Shown one piece after another: positions 36,255-44,858 of a DNA stretch of 64,000 nucleotides; within the stretch, counting starts at the first letter, position 1; every line of letters begins with the position of its first letter. The notes under the pieces are model-generated. The model saw only the letters and a program-made list of their open reading frames with translations, was not told the DNA's origin and ran no database searches. Made by a program: the position numbers and the translations under genes. The stretch comes from Dehalococcoidia bacterium (GTDB taxonomy: Bacteria > Chloroflexota > Dehalococcoidia > GIF9 > AB-539-J10): positions 46,295-110,294 of the forward strand of contig JAUVZB010000003.1 of the NCBI GenBank assembly GCA_030602785.1, read 5' to 3'.

Positions 36255-36651
36255 GGGGCTGGTAGACTGGGTGGCTGCTCCGCGTCGAGAACGCGGGGAG
36301 GAAAGTCCGGGCTCCACCGAGCAGGGTGCTGGGTAACACCCAGGAGGGGTAACCCTACGGAAAGTGCCACAGAAACATACCGCTTGCCTCGGCAAGCAAG
36401 GGTGAAATGGCGAGGTAAGAGCTCACCGGCAGCCGGGAGACCGGCTGGACGGGCAAACCCCACCCGGAGCAAGACCAAATAGAGGGGCAGGGCCATAACC
36501 CCGTGACCTCGTGTCACAGGCAACTGGTCTGCAGTGCTCGGCTGAGGCCCCCGGGTTGGTTGCTTGACCTTGGTGGCAACATCAGGGCTAGATGGATGGC
36601 CACCACCCTCTCAGAGGGTACAGAACCCGGCTTATAGGTCTGCCAGCCCCC
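36255..36651 (+). ncRNA. rnpB: RNase P RNA (bacterial class A-like)
   Basis: P1 helix GGGGCTGG/CCAGCCCC; conserved GAGGAAAGTCCGGGCTCC, AGGGTGAAATGGCGAGGTAAGAGCTCACCGG, CAAACCCCACCCGGAGCAAGACCAAATAG and ACAGAACCCGGCTTATAGGTCTG. Confidence 0.97.
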
Positions 36652-36789
36652 TCCTTCCACGAACGATTGAGGGTCTCTCGACCTTCTGAGTTCCGCATGG
36701 CGAACTGACTCTATCCACGCACATCGTGGGTGCCAAGGGGTGAGGTGGATTGAGGCCGGCGGGTGGCGGCGGTTGGCGCGGTGGGTAGT

Positions 36790-36898
36790 CTGGTCCGGGG
36801 AATGCGGCACAAGAACCCCTGAAATGCTCATCATCTGCTGGATGCTGGGCCCGGCGCCTGGCGTCGGGGAGAGAGACAATTATGGTGTCCCCGGAACT
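36790..36898 (+). repeat. ~109 bp repeat, left copy flanking fic gene
   Basis: CTGGTCCGGGGAATGCGGCACAA...ATTATGGTGTCCCCGGAACT; diverged copy at 38334-38441; short inverted ends TCCGGGGA/TCCCCGGA. Confidence 0.7.
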
Positions 36899-37033
36899 TC
36901 GGAACTCTAGCGCTCACCGACCATGGACATGTGTTGGGACAATGTCCGCTGGAATGTCCCCCCTTGTCCAGCTACGGCTCACTCTGCTACAATTCCTAGA
37001 CAATGTCCTAGTCTTTGTTTCGGAGGCAGCGGA

Positions 37034-38185
37034 ATGTCACCACAATGGTCGGTCAGTTTCGATATGCATGTTGGAGTTGACTGTCGCGAGGTCATCGCCC
37101 TTGTTGCAGAGTGCACGGCAATGGCTGCTGTGATTCGCGCCATTCCTCTAACTCCAGGAAGGCAACAACGCATCGACCGTCTGAACATACTGCGCGCGGT
37201 GAGAGGAACGACGGGCATCGAGGGTGTCGACTTGACCGAGGAGGAAGTGGGACAAATACTCGCCACTGAGCGCAGGGCACGGTCGCTATCTCCAACGAGA
37301 GAACGTGAGGAGAAAGAAGTCCAGAACGCAAACACTCTCATGCACTACGTGGCAAGACTACTATCAGCCAATCCTGGCTACCCCCTCAGCGAAACCGTCA
37401 TTTGCAAGTTCCACGAGATCCTCACAAAGGGAATTGATTATCTTCACAACACACCTGGACGGTACCGCACATTCTCTGTGAACGCCGGCGACTACGTTCC
37501 GCCGCGTGAAGCTGAGGACGTGAGAAGACTCATGAAGGAGTTTGTCGAATGGTTCAACCAGGGGCCACCTGCCGGGTGGCCCCCAATCGTCCAAGCTCTT
37601 GTGGCTCATTTCTACTTGGTCAGCATCCATCCATTCGGTGACGGCAATGGGCGAACGTCAAGGGCTGTCGAGAGCTTCCTGCTCTACAAGGCCGGCGTGA
37701 ACGCACGTGGGTTCTATTCCCTGGCTAACTACTACTACCAGGATAGAGCCGGATATGTCCGACACCTGGACGCCGTCCGTTTCGAGACGAATGGCGACTT
37801 GACGCCTTTTGTCCTGTTCGCCCTGCGAGGTCTGAAGAGCGAACTCGCCCACGTCCACCAGATGGTCTTGGAGGCGGTCAGTTTCTACGCCTTCCGAGAC
37901 CTCGCCAGGGAATGGCTCCATGACAAGCTGGGCAGCAAGTCAGGCCAACGTATGCTCGAGTTGGTCATGGGTCTTGCGGAGTCCGTAGTGCCGGTGAGTG
38001 ATATTCGGGACGGAGGTCATCCGCTTTCGCGCCCGTACCGCAACATGACACCAAAGACCCTGACCAGAGACCTCAACTACTTGAAGGGACTCGGGCTTAT
38101 TGCTATCGAAGACGGCAAGGTTCGCAACAGGCTCGAGTTGATGGGCAGCTACCTTCCAGAGAGCCAGTTGGCGAGGGCCCTCTGA
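37034..38185 (+). CDS. Fic family protein (predicted class II, N-terminal inhibitory motif)
   Basis: HPFGDGNGRTSR canonical Fic motif; TTGIEG matches the (S/T)xxxE(G/N) inhibitory motif; C-terminal winged-helix-like region. Confidence 0.92.
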   Translation: MSPQWSVSFDMHVGVDCREVIALVAECTAMAAVIRAIPLTPGRQQRIDRLNILRAVRGTTGIEGVDLTEEEVGQILATERRARSLSPTREREEKEVQNANTLMHYVARLLSANPGYPLSETVICKFHEILTKGIDYLHNTPGRYRTFSVNAGDYVPPREAEDVRRLMKEFVEWFNQGPPAGWPPIVQALVAHFYLVSIHPFGDGNGRTSRAVESFLLYKAGVNARGFYSLANYYYQDRAGYVRHLDAVRFETNGDLTPFVLFALRGLKSELAHVHQMVLEAVSFYAFRDLAREWLHDKLGSKSGQRMLELVMGLAESVVPVSDIRDGGHPLSRPYRNMTPKTLTRDLNYLKGLGLIAIEDGKVRNRLELMGSYLPESQLARAL

Positions 38186-38333
38186 AGCCTTGGCAGACCG
38201 GTGGGTCCCCCAAGTCGCTCTAGTGTCCCTTGGCAGTACAATGCATCCGGCACTTCCTGTAGCTCAGGCCCCAGCACAAGTTACGGCTTGCGTCGGTCCG
38301 GCGACTGCCGGGCCCCTTCTTGTCCTACGGGGC

Positions 38334-38441
38334 CTGGTCCGGGAAATGCGGCACAACAGTCCTTGCGATTCCTGCGATTTGCTGGTTGCCGGCGTGGCGC
38401 GTGGAGTTGCGGCGAGAGATGAGTATGGTGTGCCCGGAACT
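38334..38441 (+). repeat. ~109 bp repeat, right copy flanking fic gene
   Basis: CTGGTCCGGGAAATGCGGCACAA...AGTATGGTGTGCCCGGAACT, same orientation as the 36790 copy. Confidence 0.7.
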
Positions 38442-38510
38442 AAGGCCTGGAGTACTGTTTAGGCGCTTGTTATCCTTCTATACCTGTATCTTGTAACCTA
38501 ATCAACAGGG

Positions 38511-38702
38511 GTGATAACGAAGCGGAAAACCATCGGACTGAGATTCCTTCTTGGTATAGCAGCGATTGCCTGCGGGCTAGCTGTCCAAGTCTTTGGCGCA
38601 TTCATCACTAAGCTAATAGGTCTCCCATTCATGGATGTGTTGTTTACCGTTGCAGGATTTGGGGTGATGGGTTTCCTAGTATATAGGTGGGCGATAAGAT
38701 GA
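38511..38702 (+). CDS. small two-TM membrane protein
   Basis: 63 aa with two hydrophobic segments; overlaps the start of the next small ORF. Confidence 0.5.
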   Translation: MITKRKTIGLRFLLGIAAIACGLAVQVFGAFITKLIGLPFMDVLFTVAGFGVMGFLVYRWAIR

Positions 38703-39031
38703 CTAACCGACTTGCCATAGCGATGATAGTCATCCTTGGCTTTGGTATAGCAGGGATTGTCGGTTACACTTTTGGCATTCAGAATAGAGCAACCGATACT
38801 GCCCCTACTCCGAGAGCAATGTCTACAGAGACAGAGCCTACACCCAGACCGCCTCAGGTGCTAGAGAAGAATATTACAGTCCCCTACTATTTGTGGTTAG
38901 ACCAACAAGCACGTGAAGAGGCACTCGACAAAGGTACTTTCCGATTCCAAGTGGAAGGTGGCAGTGAGATGCCCCCACCGTTCGCCGGACCACATCCCCA
39001 CCGAGATGGCTGTGGGCCAGCAACGGGATAG
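38700..39031 (+). CDS. small secreted/membrane protein with N-terminal TM
   Basis: N-terminal AIAMIVILGFGIAGIVGYTFG TM; 3' part antisense-overlaps the TIR gene. Confidence 0.5.
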
Positions 39032-39573
39032 GCTATCCTCCAATAGGTAATCTCACCGAAGCGGGGCCTGAATTCGATTGCAGTGGCACTGTCATCTCCA
39101 AGGTATGGTCGATGCACCCTCGTCACAATCGGAGATTGCAGGTGTATGGTCCGTCGCGGAGGCCGACTTTCTATGGCAGAGCGGACTTCCTCAATCCAGT
39201 CCGGGTTTGCCAAGTTGACGCACAATCGCACCTTGAGTGGCAATGGCACATCTCTGATTGACACTTGGTGAAGCAGTCCAATGAGAGGAAATTCCTCTCC
39301 CTTGGCTTCCAGGGCTCTATCCAGAGCATAGGCCAGTTCTTCCTTGCAGGCCTGGCTTGACAGGCTATGAGGCGTGATGAGGTAAGCCCAACCTGCAAGA
39401 GCTTCGCTGGATATCTTCTCGGCGAGCTGTTCCCACAACTTCCGGCCTGGCACAAGAGCAATTCTGTCGTACAGTGCAGGAATACCGGCAGCTACCAATT
39501 GCTGAACGAGATAGTCAAAGTCTCCCTCGGCATTATCTATCCATGCATATGTTATCCACAACGGAGTTGACAT
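38887..39573 (-). CDS. TIR domain-containing protein
   Basis: MSTPLWITYAWIDNAEGDFDYLVQQLVAAGIPALYDRIALVPGRKLWEQLAEKI...WAYLITPHSLSSQACKEELAYALDRAL resembles bacterial TIR domains. Confidence 0.85.
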   Translation of the reverse strand: MSTPLWITYAWIDNAEGDFDYLVQQLVAAGIPALYDRIALVPGRKLWEQLAEKISSEALAGWAYLITPHSLSSQACKEELAYALDRALEAKGEEFPLIGLLHQVSIRDVPLPLKVRLCVNLANPDWIEEVRSAIESRPPRRTIHLQSPIVTRVHRPYLGDDSATAIEFRPRFGEITYWRIAYPVAGPQPSRWGCGPANGGGISLPPSTWNRKVPLSSASSRACWSNHK

Positions 39574-39849
39574 GAACGTTGCTCCAATGCCTCTGTGAGG
39601 TGACGCAGTTGAACCAGCCTCTGGCTCCTCCAGGACCTAGTACCATTATAGAACCTCGCTCCCACCAAGCGAGCGGTAGACCAGACAAAGCCACTGACAA
39701 ACGTGTCATCCTGCCGCGCTGTCGGAGGCAACCTGATAGCAGCCAATCGGACTACATGGTCTTGGACGGCTACTGAAGGTTGGGGGTCAAGTGCCAGTAG
39801 GCCTTGAAGACTAGTGGCCAGAAAGCGCTTACTGTGCTTAGCTGGCATC

Positions 39850-40212
39850 CTAGTCACCGCCAGCTGGCCGGGAGTTCAGGCGGGAGTGGAGGAGGCGGAG
39901 GAAGTCGGTGAGGAGGGCGCGGTCGTCGTCGGACAGGCGTGGCCAGTCGTCTGTGAAGAAGGCTCGCAGCTCGGGCGGGAGCGGGACGTCGTCGGAGGGT
40001 GGGTCGAGAGCCTCCGGGAGATGGCCCAGGGCGCGGAGCATCTGCACCCGGGGGATGCCCAGGGCGTCGGCGAGAGATCGGGAAACGCGCATGCCGGGGA
40101 GCGATCGGCCGGTTTCGATGTGGCAGATGTAGCCGCTGCTGACGCCTATCTTGAGAGCCAACTCCCTCTGTGTCACGAGAGGTTGGAGGGCTTGCAGGTC
40201 TACCAGCCCCAC
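39850..40212 (-). CDS. XRE-family helix-turn-helix transcriptional regulator
   Basis: TQRELALKIGVSSGYICHIETGRSLPGMRVSRSLADALGIP. Confidence 0.85.
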   Translation of the reverse strand: MGLVDLQALQPLVTQRELALKIGVSSGYICHIETGRSLPGMRVSRSLADALGIPRVQMLRALGHLPEALDPPSDDVPLPPELRAFFTDDWPRLSDDDRALLTDFLRLLHSRLNSRPAGGD

Positions 40213-40274
40213 GTACAGCCGGGAAAATCTGCCAGCGAGTGCCTGGAGCGTGGATTCTGCCTGCCGCGGGTACT

Positions 40275-41114
40275 CTAGCGGCGAAACGCCACAGAGGCAT
40301 AGCCCACAACACGCGAGTAGTCTCCGGTTGTGTCCCCACTGGTTGCATACTTGAGCAGCTCAGCCCGCGTAGCCCCGAGTTTTCGGGCCGCATACATGAC
40401 GGCAGCCACCGGCCCGTAGCCACACATGGTGCATGACTCCGCACGAAGCCATCGGTACATCTCGTCGCTATCGAAACTCTCCAGAGTCGCCATGACTCCG
40501 GTATCCTTCTGGGCAGCGGACTCCGGCGGCTCGTAGTGCGTCAGGTCGGTGCTCGCTATGAGGACGACGTTTCCCACCACCTTCGACAGCGCCTCACCAA
40601 CCTCTCTCGCCGTGTCCGCGTCCTGCGCGAGCATCGCGACCGGCACAATCTGCACGGCGTCTCCGTACAGATGCTGCAGCCAGGGTATCTGCAACTCAAT
40701 ACTGTGCTCGTAGATGTGGGCGGACTCCTCCGCACGGACAATCCCGCCGAGCAGACTCGTCGCCAGGTCCTCATTCACACGCGCGTTCCCGAGCGGTGTG
40801 CTCCAGGTCCCCGACGGCCACACCGAGACCGCCGTCCCGTAGCCTGTGTGATTCGGCCCTACGATGACGGCCGTGTCAACGCGTCCGTCCCTCGCAAGCG
40901 AGCTGTAGGCATGAGCCGCAACCGGTCCGGACGCCATGTAGCCTGCGTGGGGGGCAACAAGGGCCACTATCTCCCTCGGGCCCGATTCGTTCACCTCAGG
41001 GATATCCCCCGGGCCGAGCTTGTGCCGGTAGCTCCACTCTATCTGCTCTATGAGGCCGTCCCGCGTCGAGGCATAGAAAGTCCCGGCGACGGCAGGTTTC
41101 CTCACATTCATCAC
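40275..41114 (-). CDS. AmmeMemoRadiSam system protein B (MEMO1-like)
   Basis: VRKPAVAGTFYAS...ALVAPHAGYMASGPVAAHAYSSL...VGPNHTG...EHSIELQIPWLQHL. Confidence 0.93.
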   Translation of the reverse strand: MMNVRKPAVAGTFYASTRDGLIEQIEWSYRHKLGPGDIPEVNESGPREIVALVAPHAGYMASGPVAAHAYSSLARDGRVDTAVIVGPNHTGYGTAVSVWPSGTWSTPLGNARVNEDLATSLLGGIVRAEESAHIYEHSIELQIPWLQHLYGDAVQIVPVAMLAQDADTAREVGEALSKVVGNVVLIASTDLTHYEPPESAAQKDTGVMATLESFDSDEMYRWLRAESCTMCGYGPVAAVMYAARKLGATRAELLKYATSGDTTGDYSRVVGYASVAFRR

Positions 41115-41788
41115 GCTACCTCCGGGGCAGACGGGTCTTCTTCCACGCTGCCTTCCGTTTCATCACCCCCACCGGCGGGTTTGCGCGCCTCGTCCCGCAA
41201 CCAGCGGTGAAGCTCATCCAGTGCCGGTGGCACCACGCTGAATACCTCCATGTCCTGCGGAAACTGCAGTCCATGGCCCTCCCTCACGAACAGCAACCCC
41301 ACCTCGTCAGGGCCGAGAGTGGAGTCAATCACGCCCACGGCGTGCTCGTTTCGCTTCTTCTGTGCCTGGGAGTAGAGATCACTCACCAGCTCCGCCACTT
41401 TCTTGCTCAAGAAGCCGAGCATCATGAACCTCTCCCAGTCACCCACCTCGGCCGCAAGGTCCTGCTCCTCCAGCGCCTCGAGTGCCGCATCGGCAGCGCA
41501 GCGGGTGTCGGTCAGATGGTGGCTGAACGGGTTCAGATTCTCGATGAAGGAGAGACCTTCCTCGCCGGTCTTGTGCACCGACTCGTGATACACGTGCCTC
41601 ACAGCCCCGATCTTCGACTCGAGGTTCCCGATCTGTTCCGCCACCTGTAGCCAGTAGCGCTCGCACCTCTCCTTGTATTCGGCCGGCGCACTCTCGTGCG
41701 AGTAGACGAGGAACACAACGAGCAGCTTCCTGCGGTCTTTGAAGCTCTCAGCCGGCGGCCTCTCGACTCGCGCCAGCGGTTCGCTCAC
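41111..41788 (-). CDS. conserved hypothetical protein
   Basis: Likely GTG start at VSEPLARVERPPAESFKDRRKLLVVFLVYSHESAP; overlaps the downstream memo-like gene and abuts the upstream ORF. Confidence 0.6.
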   Translation of the reverse strand: MSEPLARVERPPAESFKDRRKLLVVFLVYSHESAPAEYKERCERYWLQVAEQIGNLESKIGAVRHVYHESVHKTGEEGLSFIENLNPFSHHLTDTRCAADAALEALEEQDLAAEVGDWERFMMLGFLSKKVAELVSDLYSQAQKKRNEHAVGVIDSTLGPDEVGLLFVREGHGLQFPQDMEVFSVVPPALDELHRWLRDEARKPAGGGDETEGSVEEDPSAPEVA

Positions 41789-42117
41789 GACTGGCTTTCT
41801 TCCTTCTTCTCTTCTTCTTCCTGCCCCCATGACTGCATTGCGAGCTTGATGCGCTCCGCCAGCCGGGGGTCTGACTTGAGACGCTCGGCAAACACGGGAC
41901 AGCACTGCACCATCATGTTCTGTCCCATTGCCGCCACACTCTCGAGCACCTTCTCAATCTCAGGATTCTCCTGACCGCCCAGCATCCCACCCTGCATCAT
42001 CGTTCTGAACTGGCTGATCTCATTCGTGCCTATCTGCATGGGCATCACGCAGTTCTTGTACCAGGGACACTGCCTGCATTGCACGACAGCGCCGGCTTGT
42101 TCCATTATGTCTCCCAT
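41785..42117 (-). CDS. small Cys/Met-rich conserved hypothetical protein
   Basis: VVQCRQCPWYKNCVMPMQIGTNE...MMVQCCPVF; possible metal site. Confidence 0.6.
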   Translation of the reverse strand: MGDIMEQAGAVVQCRQCPWYKNCVMPMQIGTNEISQFRTMMQGGMLGGQENPEIEKVLESVAAMGQNMMVQCCPVFAERLKSDPRLAERIKLAMQSWGQEEEEKKEESQS

Positions 42118-42199
42118 GATGATCTACCTTCCTTGCTCAGTGAAGATTCTGACAACCCTGCTCCCTTCCTCCCGGTGACCACAGGCCACGCTATTCGAC

Positions 42200-42916
42200 T
42201 CACAGTCCTCCGAATCGCCTGGAGCGCTCTTCGTAGGCGCTCAGTGCCCTGTCGAGTTCAACCTCGTCGAAGTCCGGCCAGAGCACAGGACTGAAGTATA
42301 GCTCAGCATATGCCGCCTGCCACAGCATGAAGTTACTCAGGCGCAACTCCCCTCCGGGCCGCACAATCAGGTCGGGGTCCTGCACTCCAGCAGTGTACAG
42401 AGAGCCGGCGATTGCCTGCTCGTCAATCCCACGGTCCGCCTCCGAGGCCGAGAGAACGTCCCTGATGGCTTCCACTATCTCGGCTCTTCCGCCGTAGTTG
42501 ATTGCCAGCCCGAGTACGAGACGTTCCCCGTCGGATGTCGAGCCGGCATGCTGGAGAGCCCTCGCCAGCTCAGCCGGCAGCCGGTCAGGCTGTCCGTAGT
42601 GCCGGATACTGACGCCTGCCGATTGAAGACCGGGAACCCTGTCCCGCAGCCATCCCACCAGCAAGTCGAATATCCCTTCGACCTCCTCCTGCGGACGCTT
42701 CCAGTTCTCCGTGGAGAACATGTAGATGGTCATATACTCCACGCCGCGCGCCATCAATGCGGCGGCGATTCTCTCGACATTCGCAATCCCCTCGCGGTGC
42801 CCATCGAGTCTTGGCAGGCCGCACCGGGCAGCCCAGCGGCCGTTACCGTCCATTACGAATGCAACATGTCGGGGCCGCTTCCCCAACTCCGGCCATCCGG
42901 CTTCACGATTGGTCAT
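42200..42916 (-). CDS. uppS: isoprenyl transferase (undecaprenyl diphosphate synthase family), copy 1
   Basis: HVAFVMDGNGRWAARCGLPRLDGHREG...YMFSTENWKRP...RPGGELRLSNFMLWQAAYAELYFSPVLWPDF. Confidence 0.95.
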   Translation of the reverse strand: MTNREAGWPELGKRPRHVAFVMDGNGRWAARCGLPRLDGHREGIANVERIAAALMARGVEYMTIYMFSTENWKRPQEEVEGIFDLLVGWLRDRVPGLQSAGVSIRHYGQPDRLPAELARALQHAGSTSDGERLVLGLAINYGGRAEIVEAIRDVLSASEADRGIDEQAIAGSLYTAGVQDPDLIVRPGGELRLSNFMLWQAAYAELYFSPVLWPDFDEVELDRALSAYEERSRRFGGL

Positions 42917-43087
42917 TCTTTACCTGCCCTTCACAGGGTCTCTCGAAATCGGCCCTGCTTCAGTAGACCACAACGCGGTACTGTATTGTATCGAGTCTTC
43001 CTACTGCAACAACGTGTTCCACAATTCACCGGGCGCTTCTCGAAGCGTCCCTACACCGAATCACAACACACTTCATCCTCCCCCACG

Positions 43088-43113
43088 GGCGGACACAGAG
43101 GTCCGCCCCTACG
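43088..43113 (-). repeat. palindromic intergenic repeat (GGGCGGAC stem)
   Basis: GGGCGGAC-ACAGAG-GTCCGCCC followed by CTAC. Confidence 0.85.
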
Positions 43114-43159
43114 GGAAACAGGGCATTCCACCCTGCCATCCACGCCACACCCCCCTCAC

Positions 43160-43316
43160 GGGCACGTGCAACGTGCCCGTGGGCGCGGAGACGGTTCCAA
43201 TGTAGGGGGCAGGGGCATGCCTGCCCCGTCGCCCTGTCGTCACACAACGCCGCTAAGGCCAACACAGCCGTGAATGGCACGCTGCTCTGCGGGCGGACAC
43301 AGAGGTCCGCCCCTAC
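43160..43316. repeat. cluster of palindromic repeats with composite linker
   Basis: GGGCACGTGCAACGTGCCC (43160), GGGGCAGGGGCATGCCTGCCCC (43206), linker, GGGCGGACACAGAGGTCCGCCCCTAC (43291). Confidence 0.85.
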
Positions 43317-43503
43317 GGGAAACGGGGCAATTCCATCCTGCTGACAGTCCATCCATCTCACGGCCTCGTGGGCAGCCTCTTCTCCATGCGGACATATTCG
43401 CTGAACAGTCAGGGACGGATAGAATCGCAGACAACCAACAGTACACCACACAGGAGGTTGTGTCGCAACCGTCGTGACGCTACAATAATGCCTGTTTCCG
43501 CCG

Positions 43504-43579
43504 GGGCGGTTAGCTCAGTGGTTAGAGCGCTTGCTTCACACGCAAGAGGTCACTGGTTCAAGTCCAGTACTGCCCACCA
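43504..43579 (+). tRNA. tRNA-Val (CAC)
   Basis: Cloverleaf: GGGCGGT/ACTGCCC acceptor, anticodon loop TTCACAC, T loop TTCAAGT, encoded CCA. Confidence 0.95.
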
Positions 43580-43683
43580 TCCCTCTCCACACCTCCTACA
43601 ACCACCACTCCTGCTCTTGAAGACCGGATGAATCGCCTCCCGGAGTGTGGCCCGCTCTCCAAGGCCCACCACAACCCGGCCAT

Positions 43684-44142
43684 CTAGGACCCTGCCAGAC
43701 TCACACCGGCGATGATTCCCAACGTGATACAGGTCACTATCACGCCTGCAATCACCACGCCGATGGCGACCCCGAGGAAGGACCTTCTCCATTCCATGTT
43801 CAGAAGCCAGCTGAGTATCGTGCCCGTGTAGGCGCCTGTCACCGGCAACGGCACAGCCACAAACAGCACCAGCCCGAGCAGTCCGTATTTCTCCACTATC
43901 GGGCGTCCGCGGGACCGCACCCGCTCCAGGTACCTGTCGAAAAGCGGCAGGCGCGTCAGCACCGTCCTGTAGAACGCGACGAGGATGAGCCGCACGGGGA
44001 AGAACACGAGGATGTTCGTGACCACCGCCAGAAGGAACGTCGGGGCAGGGTCGAGTCCGAGCGCGACTCCCAGCGGTATCCCGACTCGAAGCTCGCTGAT
44101 GGGGATGGCCGACGCGAGCAGCACCCGCAGGACATCACTCAT
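43684..44142 (-). CDS. small multidrug export protein family (COG2426-like) membrane protein
   Basis: LLASAIPISELRVGIPLGVALGLDP...LLGLVLFVAVPLPVTGAYTGTILSWLL. Confidence 0.88.
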   Translation of the reverse strand: MSDVLRVLLASAIPISELRVGIPLGVALGLDPAPTFLLAVVTNILVFFPVRLILVAFYRTVLTRLPLFDRYLERVRSRGRPIVEKYGLLGLVLFVAVPLPVTGAYTGTILSWLLNMEWRRSFLGVAIGVVIAGVIVTCITLGIIAGVSLAGS

Positions 44143-44858
44143 CAGGAGGTGTCTCCTTTCGGCAGGGCGCCGAAGCGCCGACTCCGTCGCGAGTACTCCT
44201 CGAGGGCGTTGTCGACATCGGTATCGCAGAAGTCGGGCCAGAGCACGTCAGTGAAACACAGCTCCGCGTACGCGGCCTGCCACATAAGGAAGTTGCTCAG
44301 CCGCAACTCACCGCCACAGCGGACGAGCAGGTCCACATCCGGCATCCCTGCAGTGTACAGGCTGCGGGCAATCTGCTCCTCATCAACGGCATCAGGAGAT
44401 AGGCCCCTCAGCGCGAGTTCTCGCGCCGCACGGACTAGCTCCTCACGCGAGCCGTAGTCAAAAGCAAGGCAGAGCGTCAGCCCCGTATTCTCCGAGTTCA
44501 TCTCGATGGCAGCCTTCACCTTTGCCTGCAGTTCAGGGCTCAGTTGGTCGACCCTGCCGACAAGTCGCAGGCGCATGTTGTCACGCAGACAGGCCCGCGC
44601 CTCGGCCTCTATCACCGTGGACAACAGACGGAGGAGCGCGGACACCTCCGACCGGGGCCGTCTCCAGTTCTCCGTTGAGAAGGCGTAGAGCGTCAGGTAC
44701 TCGACGCCTCTGTGGGCGAACGCCTGCGCAACAGGATGTACCCTGTCCACACCCTGCTGGTGCCCCACGACCCTCGGGAGACCGCGCTTGCGAGCCCAGC
44801 GGCCATTGCCATCCATGATGACGGCCACGTGCCGTGGCGTCCGGGCAGCGGTGTTCAC
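44142..44858 (-). CDS. uppS: isoprenyl transferase (undecaprenyl diphosphate synthase family), copy 2
   Basis: HVAVIMDGNGRWARKRGLPRVVGHQQG...YAFSTENWRRP...RCGGELRLSNFLMWQAAYAELCFTDVLWPDF. Confidence 0.95.
   Translation of the reverse strand: MNTAARTPRHVAVIMDGNGRWARKRGLPRVVGHQQGVDRVHPVAQAFAHRGVEYLTLYAFSTENWRRPRSEVSALLRLLSTVIEAEARACLRDNMRLRLVGRVDQLSPELQAKVKAAIEMNSENTGLTLCLAFDYGSREELVRAARELALRGLSPDAVDEEQIARSLYTAGMPDVDLLVRCGGELRLSNFLMWQAAYAELCFTDVLWPDFCDTDVDNALEEYSRRSRRFGALPKGDTS

Noticed and set aside
39552-39857. 101 aa minus-strand ORF between TIR and XRE genes
   Set aside because: No recognisable motif or convincing start site; left unannotated.
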